From an uncultured Lachnospiraceae bacterium (lineage in GTDB: Bacteria; Bacillota; Clostridia; Lachnospirales; Lachnospiraceae), in the NCBI GenBank assembly GCA_910587955.1, contig CAJUNN010000011.1, forward strand, positions 37,953 to 61,531: 23,579 nucleotides of DNA, in the 5' to 3' direction. Position 1 is the stretch's first letter. Each line of letters begins with the position of its first letter. The notes under the pieces are model-generated. The model did no database searches and was not told the DNA's origin. It was given only the letters and a program-made list of their open reading frames with translations. This document shows, in pieces, positions 6,564-14,479 of the stretch. Position numbers and translations under genes: made by a program.

Positions 6564-7931
6564 TCAGCTTTCCCCTTCCATATTGAGGGAGATCTGGCGT
6601 AATCTCAGGAAAAAAAGCGTAGTCGTGGTAGCCGCCGCAATGGTATCCGCCACCGGCTCCGCCAGAAAGACGGCAAATACCTTGTCCGCAAAAAACTGCG
6701 GCAGCAGATAAATCAGCGGAATCAGTACGATAATTTTCCGGAACAAGGCCAGGAACAGAGAAATTTTTGCCGCTCCAATCGCCACAAAGGTCTGCTGGCA
6801 GGACATCTGCGCTCCCATGACAAACGCCATCCCCAGATAGATCCGGATGGCCCAGGAAGCATAGGCAATCAGCTCTGCGTCTCCGGAAAACAGTCCCGGG
6901 AAAAATCCCGGTGCAAAGACGGCTATCAGCCACATCATGGAAGAAGCCGCAATGGCACTCATAAAAAGCAGCCGGAATGCCTCCTTCACCCTTCCCAGGT
7001 TTCCGGCCCCGAAATTATAACTGATAATGGGCTGGGCCCCCTGGGCCAATCCCTGCAGGGGCAGATTGCACACCTGCATACAGCTGGAAAGTATGGTCAT
7101 GGTTCCCACCGCCAGATCCCCGCCGTATTTCTGAAGGGAGGTATTAAAACAGATATTTAAAAGGCTCTCGGTACTGGTCATAATAAAAGGCGAAAGTCCC
7201 AGAGCCAGAACCGGAAACATCACCTGCGGGGATACCCGCATATACCGTTTTTGAATCCGCAGAATCGTCTTTTTTCCAAAGAGAAATACGAGCACCCAGA
7301 CAGCCGATACGGTCTGCGCCAGAATCGTAGCCAGAGCCGCGCCCTGAACACCCATGCCAAGGCCAAAAATGAACACGGGGTCCAAGATAATATTAACCAC
7401 TGCTCCGATAACCACAGTCAGCATACTGATCCGGGTAAAACCCTGGGTGGTGATAAAGGCGTTGAGCCCCAGGGAAATCATTACGGAAATCGTCCCCAAA
7501 ATGTAAATATTCAGATAATCCAGGGCATAGCCGATGGTGTCGCCGCTGGCCCCAAAGAGGTACAAAAGCGGCTCCCCGCTCAGACGGAATATGGCGGTCA
7601 ACACCGCCGCCAAGGCTATCAGCACAATAAAACAGTTCCCCAGAATCCGCTCCGCTCCTTCATTGTCCTGCTGCCCCATTTTGATAGACGCCTGAGGCGC
7701 ACCTCCCATACCAACCAGGCTGGAAAAAGCCGTAACCAGCATCAACACCGGAAAGCATAAGCCCAGCCCTGTCAGGGCCAATGCCCCCTCCTCCGGGATA
7801 TGCCCGATGTAAATCCGGTCTACAATATTATAAAGCATATTGACAATCTGAGCCGTAATGGTGGGAATCGCAAGCCTGACCAGCAGACTTCCCACTTTTT
7901 CCGTTCCCAGATCCGTACTTCTCTCACCCAT
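6564..7931 (-). CDS. MATE-family efflux transporter
   Basis: A 455-residue protein with about twelve membrane segments in the two-bundle MATE layout. The start region (TEKVGSLLVRLAIPTITAQIVNMLYNIVDRIYIGH) and the repeat in the second half (QGAQPIISYNFGAGN) are typical of the clostridial branch. It should exchange Na+ or H+ for cationic drugs or metabolites. A GTG at 7940 is in frame, but ATG at 7931 has GGGAAGTG at suitable distance. It leads a three-gene run with Sua5 and the small membrane protein. The LicR terminator lies only 27 bases before its start, so transcription may depend on read-through or on a promoter in the LicR 3' region. Confidence 0.92.
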   Translation of the reverse strand: MGERSTDLGTEKVGSLLVRLAIPTITAQIVNMLYNIVDRIYIGHIPEEGALALTGLGLCFPVLMLVTAFSSLVGMGGAPQASIKMGQQDNEGAERILGNCFIVLIALAAVLTAIFRLSGEPLLYLFGASGDTIGYALDYLNIYILGTISVMISLGLNAFITTQGFTRISMLTVVIGAVVNIILDPVFIFGLGMGVQGAALATILAQTVSAVWVLVFLFGKKTILRIQKRYMRVSPQVMFPVLALGLSPFIMTSTESLLNICFNTSLQKYGGDLAVGTMTILSSCMQVCNLPLQGLAQGAQPIISYNFGAGNLGRVKEAFRLLFMSAIAASSMMWLIAVFAPGFFPGLFSGDAELIAYASWAIRIYLGMAFVMGAQMSCQQTFVAIGAAKISLFLALFRKIIVLIPLIYLLPQFFADKVFAVFLAEPVADTIAAATTTTLFFLRLRQISLNMEGES

Positions 7932-7957
7932 CCCTATCACTTCCCTAAAACTCTCTC

Positions 7958-7983
7958 AAAAAAAGGGACTTATAAAAGTCCCT
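7958..7983 (-). terminator. Terminator behind the licR-like gene
   Basis: Minus strand AGGGACTT-TTAT-AAGTCCCT is a perfect 8-bp stem followed by seven T. It lies between the PRD regulator stop and the MATE start. Confidence 0.85.
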
Positions 7984-8016
7984 CTTACTACTATTCTACT
8001 GTAACACGTTCCGCTT

Positions 8017-9927
8017 TTACTTGCAAGACAATATTGCATCTATAAATTCCGGATAACTCTTGCTGTGCAGCACCAGATCCATATTTTCATGCTCCAGCAA
8101 AAGCACGATCAGATTGTCAAATACCTCATGGAACATCACCCGGTCCTCCCGGTTAATCGCGAACAGCAGAATCAGATTAATCTGATTCCCCTCCCATTCC
8201 ACCGGCCGTTCACTCAGCATAATATAGATGCCCGTTTTATACGCATTCAATTCCAGCGCGTGAGGAACGGCCAGACGTCCAAAAGCCGTCGTGGAATGAA
8301 TCTCCCTCTCCCTGACCTCCTCCATAAAAGAAGACCCTACATAGCCCTGCATCTCCATCTCATGGATCATATAGGCCAGCGCCTGTTCCTGACTGGTGCA
8401 GGGCGGATTCCTGCTGAAAAGCTCTGGGGACGTCATATACATCAGCGCATCTTCCAGCTGCCGCCTCTTCTTCTCCTGGCGAATCTCCCTGAGTTTCTCC
8501 CTGATTTTTTCCATATCACCGGTGCGCAAAAAAGGATTCACATTGACCACATGCTCCCATTTCCCGAAAGAGAGATCTACCGTTGAGATAATCAAATCCG
8601 CCCTTTTGATATGTTCCAGCTCAGAAGGCTTGGTCACCACCGCCTGTATCAAAAGTGAATCTGAAAACTCCTGGCGGATTTTTTTCACCATAATATCCGA
8701 CATATCATAATACTGCGGGAACAAAAGAATACAGCCTGTCTTCTCCTTTTGCTTATAATTTTCCAGATTGCCCCCGATGTGAAGAGCCAGATAGGCGATC
8801 TCGTCCTCGTCGATGCGATAGCCCGTCATTTGATTCAGACAGTTCGCCGCCCCCACCGCGCAATCAAAAATCAGGGGACATGTCTTTTTAATGTGATCCG
8901 TCAGCGGATTTTTCGCCGCATAGGCATTTTCCAGGCGCAGCAGGAGATTGTTGATATGTACGGCAAACTTGACTACAAATTCCTCATCCCCGGTATCAAT
9001 AAAATAATTTTCATTTAAATACTCCAGCACACGGTTTACGATAGCCATGCTGCCGGGCGGGACAAAGGTGCTGACCTTCTCCCTGTCCAGGGTATTGACG
9101 TCCACCTGCATCAGATGGCTCAAAATCAACGCCGTCAGCTCCTGCAGCTCCATGCCTGCAATACGGATGTCAAACACCTCTTCGATCCGTTTCGCAATCC
9201 TGCCTATCATTTCCGTCTCCTGCCTCCCAAATTCACGATTTTCAGGCACATGGGTGCGGAAAGTACAGTCCCTCCTGATCCGCTCCATGCTGATGGCCAG
9301 ATCCAGAATCAGGTTCAACATGGCATAGTCGTTGACATAGTAGTGATTCTTTTTACACTCTGTCAGAATAATATCCTGCAGCGCCTCCAATTCAAAATCC
9401 GGAAACGCCCTCTGCACCAAATCCAGGCTGACAATATTTTTGTCAAACTCGTCATACAAAATGGCGCTCAAAAGCTTCCGTTTATCCAGCTCCTTCCCCT
9501 CCAGCCGGACTGTAGAATTGGACACGCTTGCAAAAAGGCCGTACTCCTTCACCTTTTTGCGCACCTTAACCATATCCTTTCGCAGAGTCTCATAGCTGAC
9601 AAAAATATCTTCCCCCACGTCAAAGAGATCGATCCCCTCATCCGTGCCGCCGGTCAAAAGCTCCGCAATGATATAGTTGATCCGCTCTGCCTGGGTCTCC
9701 GGAAGATGCTCCGTCTGCCTCCCCAGGATCTCCTTTGCCCTCTCCTTGTCAATCCGGTATCCGCTTTTGGATGCCTCGATCAGATTCTCCTCCTGATAGT
9801 TGATCTCCCCAATATAATTTTTCACACTCCGATCCGAAACCTGCAGCTGGAGCGCCAGCTGCCTGGCCGTGGTCCACCCCGGCTGCTTCATCAACGCTTT
9901 CACCAAAGCCATGTGCTTATCTCTCAT
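8017..9927 (-). CDS. LicR/BglG-type transcriptional regulator with two PRDs and a PTS EIIA domain
   Basis: A 636-residue PTS-controlled regulator, close to the length of Bacillus LicR. In order: an N-terminal HTH (about 5-60, TARQLALQLQVSDRSVKNYI), a second Mga-like HTH (about 75-150), PRD1 (about 165-280), PRD2 (about 290-400, with YLALHIGGNLE), an EIIB-like domain (about 405-490), and an EIIA-mannitol-type domain (about 495-636) with its histidine in LAVPHALE. The EIIB-like domain has CILLFPQYYD where active EIIB proteins carry a phosphocysteine loop. PTS phosphorylation of such domains sets activity according to sugar supply. It probably activates the beta-glucoside operon just upstream. 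It is a DNA-binding LicR/ManR type rather than a short RNA-binding antiterminator. Its ATG overlaps the EamA stop by 11 bases. Confidence 0.9.
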   Translation of the reverse strand: MRDKHMALVKALMKQPGWTTARQLALQLQVSDRSVKNYIGEINYQEENLIEASKSGYRIDKERAKEILGRQTEHLPETQAERINYIIAELLTGGTDEGIDLFDVGEDIFVSYETLRKDMVKVRKKVKEYGLFASVSNSTVRLEGKELDKRKLLSAILYDEFDKNIVSLDLVQRAFPDFELEALQDIILTECKKNHYYVNDYAMLNLILDLAISMERIRRDCTFRTHVPENREFGRQETEMIGRIAKRIEEVFDIRIAGMELQELTALILSHLMQVDVNTLDREKVSTFVPPGSMAIVNRVLEYLNENYFIDTGDEEFVVKFAVHINNLLLRLENAYAAKNPLTDHIKKTCPLIFDCAVGAANCLNQMTGYRIDEDEIAYLALHIGGNLENYKQKEKTGCILLFPQYYDMSDIMVKKIRQEFSDSLLIQAVVTKPSELEHIKRADLIISTVDLSFGKWEHVVNVNPFLRTGDMEKIREKLREIRQEKKRRQLEDALMYMTSPELFSRNPPCTSQEQALAYMIHEMEMQGYVGSSFMEEVREREIHSTTAFGRLAVPHALELNAYKTGIYIMLSERPVEWEGNQINLILLFAINREDRVMFHEVFDNLIVLLLEHENMDLVLHSKSYPEFIDAILSCK

Positions 9928-10813
9928 TGCTCCCCCTTTTCTCCGGCTGGTTCAGTATCAGAATTGCACCAAAGATGCAAAGAACGCCAATCACTCCAAA
10001 CCCGTCCATATGCTCCCCCAAAATCACCACACCCAGCACAGAGGCTACCGCCGGTTCCACCGACGCCACAACCGCCACCCGGCTGGCTTCCATAGATTTT
10101 AACGCCAGATTATAGCATAGATAAGAAAAAATATTGCACACAAAAGCTGCACAAACCAGCCACAAGCCTGCCGCCGGTTCCGCAGCCACCGCCTTTGCCA
10201 CACTCCCCAGATCCGCAAACAGGCAGCCTGCCGCACCTGCAAACAAAAAGGCATAGAACAGAACTGTCGCAGGATGATGCCTCTTCAGAAGAATCCCCGC
10301 CACAATACTGTAGGAGGCATAGCCAGCTGCCGCCCCAAAGCCCCACAGATACGCGGACGGCGGATACGCGAGAAATCCGGACATTATGCCAGATACAAAG
10401 CCACAGCCTGCAATCGCCAGGACGACGGCCGCCCCCTTTTGAATAGTCAATGCTTCACGAAAGACGACGGCCGAGATCAACATTACCAGCGCAGGCGACG
10501 TGTAAAGCATCACTGCCGCCACCGACATGGACGCCTTCTCTATGGCAATCCCGTAGCTCACATTAAAAAATAACAGACAGCAAATTCCCGCAGCCGCAAA
10601 CAGCGGCAGATCCCGCAGCCGGATCACCAAAAGCTTTCGCTTCACCATCAAGCACAGCCCCAGAATCACAGCCGAGACAAGGAATCTTCCCACCGTTAGT
10701 TCAATGGAACGGATCCCAAAGCTTCCCAACAGATGGACAAACAGCCCGATTGACCCCCACATACAACCGGAAAGCCCTGCCAGAACCACCGCCCTCTTTC
10801 TCTTTTCCTCCAT
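9917..10813 (-). CDS. EamA/DMT-family transporter
   Basis: A 298-residue inner membrane protein with ten hydrophobic segments in two EamA halves. The first half opens with VLAGLSGCMWGSIGLFVHLL, and the second repeat closes with SVEPAVASVLGVVILGEHM, a signature near TM9 of the family. These proteins export or import small metabolites; the substrate cannot be told. The start has GGGAGAGGA upstream. It lies between the GH1 terminator and the PRD regulator, which it overlaps by 11 bases, so transporter and regulator are co-translated. I see no clear promoter in the 54 bases upstream, so it may rely on read-through of the sugar operon terminator. Confidence 0.88.
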   Translation of the reverse strand: MEEKRKRAVVLAGLSGCMWGSIGLFVHLLGSFGIRSIELTVGRFLVSAVILGLCLMVKRKLLVIRLRDLPLFAAAGICCLLFFNVSYGIAIEKASMSVAAVMLYTSPALVMLISAVVFREALTIQKGAAVVLAIAGCGFVSGIMSGFLAYPPSAYLWGFGAAAGYASYSIVAGILLKRHHPATVLFYAFLFAGAAGCLFADLGSVAKAVAAEPAAGLWLVCAAFVCNIFSYLCYNLALKSMEASRVAVVASVEPAVASVLGVVILGEHMDGFGVIGVLCIFGAILILNQPEKRGSNER

Positions 10814-10832
10814 AACATTCCTCTCCCATAGG

Positions 10833-10862
10833 AAGAAAGCGCCGCCTGTTGCCAGCGGCGCT
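10833..10862 (-). terminator. Terminator of the beta-glucoside PTS operon
   Basis: Minus strand AGCGCCGC, a 9-base loop and GCGGCGCT form an 8-bp GC-rich stem followed by TTCTTCC, a weak T-tract. It lies 6 bases past the GH1 stop. The poor T-tract makes read-through into the EamA and PRD regulator genes likely. Confidence 0.65.
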
Positions 10863-10867
10863 CTCTT

Positions 10868-12304
10868 TCAAGCCAGCTCTCTTCCGTTTGATGCAATTAC
10901 CTTTTTATACCAGTAGAAACTGTCCTTCCTGCTGCGCGCCCGGCTGCCGTTTCCCTCGTCGTCCAGATCTACATAGATCAATCCGTACCGTTTCTTCATT
11001 TCTGCTGAGGAACAGCTCACAATATCAATGGGCGTCCACATCAGATAGCCCTTCAACGGCACTCCGTCCCGGATGGCCTCCCTCATCTGGAGGACATGCT
11101 CCCTGAGATAATCGATTCGGTAGACATCATGAATCTTTCCATCCGCGTCCGGCACATCCACTGCCCCATATCCGTTTTCCGCGATATAAATATCCACCCC
11201 CGGATAGCGCTCCGCGTAGTGATTGAGGTTCACCCGAAGGCCAATGGGATCGATCTCCCATCCCCATTCCGACGTCTTCAGATACGGATTCTTGCTCTTA
11301 TCCATGGGAGCATACGTATTTTTCGTAGAATCATTAATTTTCGTATAATAATAGCTGGTAGACAAAAAGTCCATCACATTCTCCCGCAGCAGCTCCTCGT
11401 CGCCAGGCTCAAAGTGAAGGGAAACTCCCCGCTCCTCAAAATAGCGGAACGCATAGGCCGGATAAAAGCCCCTCAGCTGCACATCCGGGAAGAAATACTG
11501 CATCTGATTCTTTCGCTGATTAAACAGCATATCCTCCGGCCTGCAGGTAGCCGGATACGCCAGCTTATCGCTCAGCATCGTTCCCACCAAAAGGCCATCA
11601 TAATGCCTGGAAATCTTCTTTGCCAGCGCACAGGCCAGAAACTGATGGTGTACGCCCTGATACACAGCCTCCTCAAAATTCTCCGCCCGATCTCCCAGGA
11701 TGCCTAAGGAATTAAAGGTCAGGAGATTGATCTGATTAAATACAATCCAGTATTTCACCTGATCATGATACCGTTCAAACAACGTCTCACAGTATCGTTT
11801 GAAAAAATCCACCAGCCTGCGGTTCATCCAGCCACCGTACTTTTTAACCAGGTGAACCGGAATCTCATAGTGGGAGATCGTCATAAACGGCTCCATTCCA
11901 TGCGCCCGGACAGACGCTATCAGGCGGTCATAGTATGCAAGCCCTTCCTCATTGGGCTGCTCCTCATCCCCGTCGGGATAGATCCGGCTCCAGTCAAAGG
12001 AGGTGCGAAAAGCCCTAAGCCCCATCTCCTCCATCATAAACAGATCCTCCTCAAAACGGTGGTAAAAGTCAATCCCCTTCTGCTTTGGATAATACAGAGC
12101 CGGATCAAGGGCAAGCGCGTCCTCATCGTTGCGTATCGTGGCGTCCTCCTTGCGGTCATCCCGGTTCTTCACATTCCGGTAAGGGTGAAGGTCGGCAATG
12201 GAAACTCCCTTGCCGCCCTCCCCAAATCCGCCGTCCGCCTGATTCGCCGCAATCGCTCCGCCCCACAAAAAACTTTCCGGAAATTCATGCTGAACCTGGT
12301 ACAT
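10868..12304 (-). CDS. 6-phospho-beta-glucosidase, glycoside hydrolase family 1
   Basis: This 478-residue cytoplasmic enzyme would hydrolyse the phosphorylated beta-glucoside delivered by the PTS to glucose 6-phosphate plus an aglycone or sugar. FPESFLWGGAIAANQADG is the N-terminal GH1 signature. The nucleophile is E376 in IYIAENGYG. The 6-phosphate site is matched by S432, K438 and Y440 (SAEMKKRYG), placing it with the phospho-specific branch. The acid/base position, normally glutamate in an FNE motif, is glutamine here (FNQIN, Q191, codon CAG). Myrosinases have a glutamine at this position and need no acid for good leaving groups, so this may mark a special substrate. The start has AAGGAG 7 bases upstream. 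It follows IIA by 4 bases and is the last operon gene before a terminator. Confidence 0.92.
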   Translation of the reverse strand: MYQVQHEFPESFLWGGAIAANQADGGFGEGGKGVSIADLHPYRNVKNRDDRKEDATIRNDEDALALDPALYYPKQKGIDFYHRFEEDLFMMEEMGLRAFRTSFDWSRIYPDGDEEQPNEEGLAYYDRLIASVRAHGMEPFMTISHYEIPVHLVKKYGGWMNRRLVDFFKRYCETLFERYHDQVKYWIVFNQINLLTFNSLGILGDRAENFEEAVYQGVHHQFLACALAKKISRHYDGLLVGTMLSDKLAYPATCRPEDMLFNQRKNQMQYFFPDVQLRGFYPAYAFRYFEERGVSLHFEPGDEELLRENVMDFLSTSYYYTKINDSTKNTYAPMDKSKNPYLKTSEWGWEIDPIGLRVNLNHYAERYPGVDIYIAENGYGAVDVPDADGKIHDVYRIDYLREHVLQMREAIRDGVPLKGYLMWTPIDIVSCSSAEMKKRYGLIYVDLDDEGNGSRARSRKDSFYWYKKVIASNGRELA

Positions 12305-12308
12305 AGCG

Positions 12309-12689
12309 TTACTCCTTTACGTGTTTTTCCAGACTGCGTATCCGCTCATCCGTCTTCTTGTAAAGATGAATCAATTTTTTCGCCAGATTGTACTCTGAAA
12401 AAATCGTCATCACCGTATCCTGCGCATGTGTAAACAGAAGGGAGTACTCATATCTCGTCCCCGCTGCTTCAGACTGCACCACGCCCGTCTGGGATACATG
12501 GGCCTGCCTGAGCTCCTCCTTCGCATCAACCAGTTTTTGCTCCGCCTCTTGGTACCTGCCTTCTCCGGCCTCGTCCAGAGCCTCCATCACCAGATTGCGC
12601 GCGTCTCCCGCATGAAGTATAATCTGCATTGCCACCTCGGCAAGCTGTTCTCTTTGCGCCTCATAATCCATTGTATCTGCCATCATCAT
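12309..12689 (-). CDS. PTS lactose/cellobiose-type IIA component
   Basis: A 126-residue soluble phosphocarrier of the lactose/cellobiose class: an all-helical protein that forms trimers and passes phosphate from HPr to IIB. The helix around LAEVAMQIILHAGDARNLVMEAL (about 16-38) is diagnostic, and the active histidine is H88 in LFTHAQDTVM. The C-terminal helix is basic. AGAGGAG lies 5 bases before the first ATG; two further ATG codons follow at once, so the true start could be 3 or 6 bases later. It lies between IIC (15-base gap) and the GH1 gene (4-base gap). Confidence 0.93.
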   Translation of the reverse strand: MMMADTMDYEAQREQLAEVAMQIILHAGDARNLVMEALDEAGEGRYQEAEQKLVDAKEELRQAHVSQTGVVQSEAAGTRYEYSLLFTHAQDTVMTIFSEYNLAKKLIHLYKKTDERIRSLEKHVKE

Positions 12690-12704
12690 TCAAACTCCTC
12701 TGCT

Positions 12705-13946
12705 CTATACTACAGTTCCATTTTCCTCTTCCGCTTCCAGCTTTAACTGCTGCCGGTCATAAATTTTGAAGAAGGGGAAGAAAATCAAAGCCGCCACAGC
12801 CAGGTTAACCGCCGTCAAAATCAGTCCGGAGATACTGTGATTCACCAGCCAGGAACTGATGAATACCGGACAGTACCACATATTAAACACCTCCACCGGA
12901 ATCGCCACCAGACCGGAGACCTGGGCAAGATATGTAATCAGCGGAAGAACGATTGCTGTAATCCACAGGGGAATCATCAGAATCGGGTTCCAGGCGATAC
13001 ATCCAAACACAATCGGCTCATTGATGTTCAGCACACTGGGTACAATCGATGCCTTGCCCAGGGCTTTCAGTTTCTTGGAGGCTGCAAACAGGAGCATGAT
13101 AGACAGCGGAAGGGTTGCCCCGCGTCCTCCCAGGCTCAGCCATGCGTAGGTCGCCTCATTGGTAAAAGGCTGCGTTGCTGAAAGTCCATTTGCCACTGCC
13201 TCTGCGTTGGCTGTAATCGCCACCAATACAATGGGATTTAGAATGGGCTGGAATACCCAGCCGCTGATGCCCATGGAGTACAGGATCGTTGGGAGCAGAT
13301 ACAGAAGAATCATGCCCGGAAGAGACTGTGCAATGGCGTTCAGCGGAGTGAACAAATTGACAATAGCCGTATAGAGATCAAAGCCCAGCTGAATCACAAA
13401 GAGCCATCCAATCAGCACCACCGTAGCAATGGGCAGCATAGAGTCAAACCACTCTTTCACAAAATCCGGAACTACAGAGTCCCCTTTAAAAAAAGTAAAT
13501 TTTGAGTACAGGTTCATAATAAAAGCGGTAAAAAGCCCTGCCACAATAGCTACAAACATGCCGCCTGCGCCAAAGGAAGAGAACTGATATACATAACCTG
13601 CATCCGTGATCTCCGGGTTCACCAGGATCATAAACAACGCGATGCCGGTAAATCCCGCAATGTGTTTCATTTTATGGTTCTTTTTCAGCTCCAGCACATA
13701 ATACGGAATCAAAAATACCATAAAGAGAGAAATCAATCCAAAGGTGTAATCCCTCAGGCTTGTCAACACCGGCAGGGATGGAATAAAGTTTTTAATTACA
13801 TTGTAAATTGTAATCAGAGAACCCACCAGTACCATGGGAAGAGTCTTGATAATTGCCTTCTGCATAGCGGACAGCCACGCATTTGCCGTCAGTGCTTCCA
13901 TTTTGGGAGCGACCACGTCTCCCATCCAGTTCATGAATTTTTCCAT
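12705..13946 (-). CDS. PTS cellobiose/beta-glucoside-type IIC permease
   Basis: A 413-residue membrane component that moves the sugar while IIB phosphorylates it. It starts with the usual amphipathic helix and membrane entry (MNWMGDVVAPKMEALTANAW, then KTLPMVLVGSLITI). About ten hydrophobic segments follow, with the substrate-binding loop NINEPIVFGCIAWNPILMIPL, in which NEPI and the asparagine-proline pair are conserved in the lactose/cellobiose IIC family. The C-terminus is acidic. The start has GGGAGAAG upstream. It follows IIB by 20 bases. The exact beta-glucoside is not readable; cellobiose, gentiobiose or aryl-glucosides are all possible. Confidence 0.92.
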   Translation of the reverse strand: MEKFMNWMGDVVAPKMEALTANAWLSAMQKAIIKTLPMVLVGSLITIYNVIKNFIPSLPVLTSLRDYTFGLISLFMVFLIPYYVLELKKNHKMKHIAGFTGIALFMILVNPEITDAGYVYQFSSFGAGGMFVAIVAGLFTAFIMNLYSKFTFFKGDSVVPDFVKEWFDSMLPIATVVLIGWLFVIQLGFDLYTAIVNLFTPLNAIAQSLPGMILLYLLPTILYSMGISGWVFQPILNPIVLVAITANAEAVANGLSATQPFTNEATYAWLSLGGRGATLPLSIMLLFAASKKLKALGKASIVPSVLNINEPIVFGCIAWNPILMIPLWITAIVLPLITYLAQVSGLVAIPVEVFNMWYCPVFISSWLVNHSISGLILTAVNLAVAALIFFPFFKIYDRQQLKLEAEEENGTVV

Positions 13947-13966
13947 TTGTCTTCTCCCTCGTTCAC

Positions 13967-14275
13967 TTATTCATTCATCAATGCCAGCGCCTGCTTCAGT
14001 ACAGATTCGCCATCTAAGGTTGCATAGTATCTGCGGTCAATAATAGATGCCTTCACTCCAAAGGGCTCCACATCCTTTTGAATCTCCTCAAACCGATGTT
14101 TCAGATGCGGCCCGATCAGAAGAGCGCCTATGTCTTCGATATTCTCCATAATCTCCGTATCGCTCACTGCCCGGATGGATACCTCAAGCCCCTGCTGCTT
14201 GGCCGCCTTCCTCATTTTCTGTGCGATAAAGCCGCTGGACGCGCCTGCCCCGCAGGCCAACAGAATGTTCTTCAT
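13967..14275 (-). CDS. PTS cellobiose-type IIB component
   Basis: A 102-residue soluble component that carries phosphate on a cysteine from IIA to the incoming sugar. The active site C8 lies in ILLACGAGASSGF, the phosphatase-like P-loop of this class. IGPHLKHRFEEI is the second conserved loop. The start has AAGGAGAGG upstream. It is first in its operon, with the promoter about 45 bases before the start. The order IIB-IIC-IIA-hydrolase resembles known cel/lic operons, but no symbol is assigned because the sugar is unknown. Confidence 0.93.
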   Translation of the reverse strand: MKNILLACGAGASSGFIAQKMRKAAKQQGLEVSIRAVSDTEIMENIEDIGALLIGPHLKHRFEEIQKDVEPFGVKASIIDRRYYATLDGESVLKQALALMNE

Positions 14276-14320
14276 ATTCCCCTCTCCTTCCTTATATACA
14301 GGCTTGTTTTTGATGATTCC

Positions 14321-14349
14321 ATTATAAAAAATCCCATCCCCCGCCGCAA
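14321..14349 (-). promoter_or_regulatory. Promoter of the beta-glucoside PTS operon, with a possible operator
   Basis: Minus strand TTGCGG, 17 bases, TATAAT. The -35 is weak, as for an activator-dependent promoter. A small palindrome AAATC-TCC-GATTT (plus 14348-14360) touches the -35 on its upstream side, where a LicR-type activator could bind. No antiterminator hairpin is seen in the 40-base leader. Confidence 0.6.
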
Positions 14350-14373
14350 ATCTCCGATTTCACAGAGGTGATG

Positions 14374-14406
14374 AAAAAAAATACCCCGGCCTCACCCGGC
14401 CGGGGT
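14374..14406 (-). terminator. Terminator behind the alcohol dehydrogenase and GH1 remnant
   Basis: Minus strand ACCCCGGCC, a 6-base loop and GGCCGGGGT form a perfect 9-bp stem, followed by A and eight T. It is 22 bases after the stop of the GH1 remnant, so it probably belonged originally to that lost gene. Confidence 0.9.
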
Positions 14407-14428
14407 CACACTCTCCTTGTTTCACAAA

Positions 14429-14479
14429 CTACAACTCTTCTCCATTGGTAGCAATCACTTTTTTGTACCATTCAAAAGT
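14429..14479 (-). pseudogene. C-terminal remnant of a second GH1 6-phospho-beta-glucosidase gene
   Basis: The 17 codons directly behind the dehydrogenase stop read TFEWYKKVIATNGEEL and TAG. This matches the C-terminus of GH1 phospho-beta-glucosidases; the intact GH1 enzyme in this window ends SFYWYKKVIASNGRELA. The DNA differs from the intact gene at many synonymous sites, so this is the tail of another gene and not a recent copy. It is in the same frame as the dehydrogenase, separated only by TAG. No GH1 sequence is seen before it, so the gene body was lost, probably when the dehydrogenase gene was joined here. Confidence 0.7.

Noticed and set aside
9115..10095. Long plus-strand frame of 326 codons
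   Set aside because: Antisense to the PRD regulator and EamA genes, no ribosome site, composition of a shadow frame; the minus-strand genes have clear domains.
14348..14360. Shared motif with 19233-19247 (AAATC-N3-GATTT in both)
   Set aside because: Both are short AT-rich palindromes; one overlaps a stop codon in unrelated DNA. Chance is the simplest explanation.
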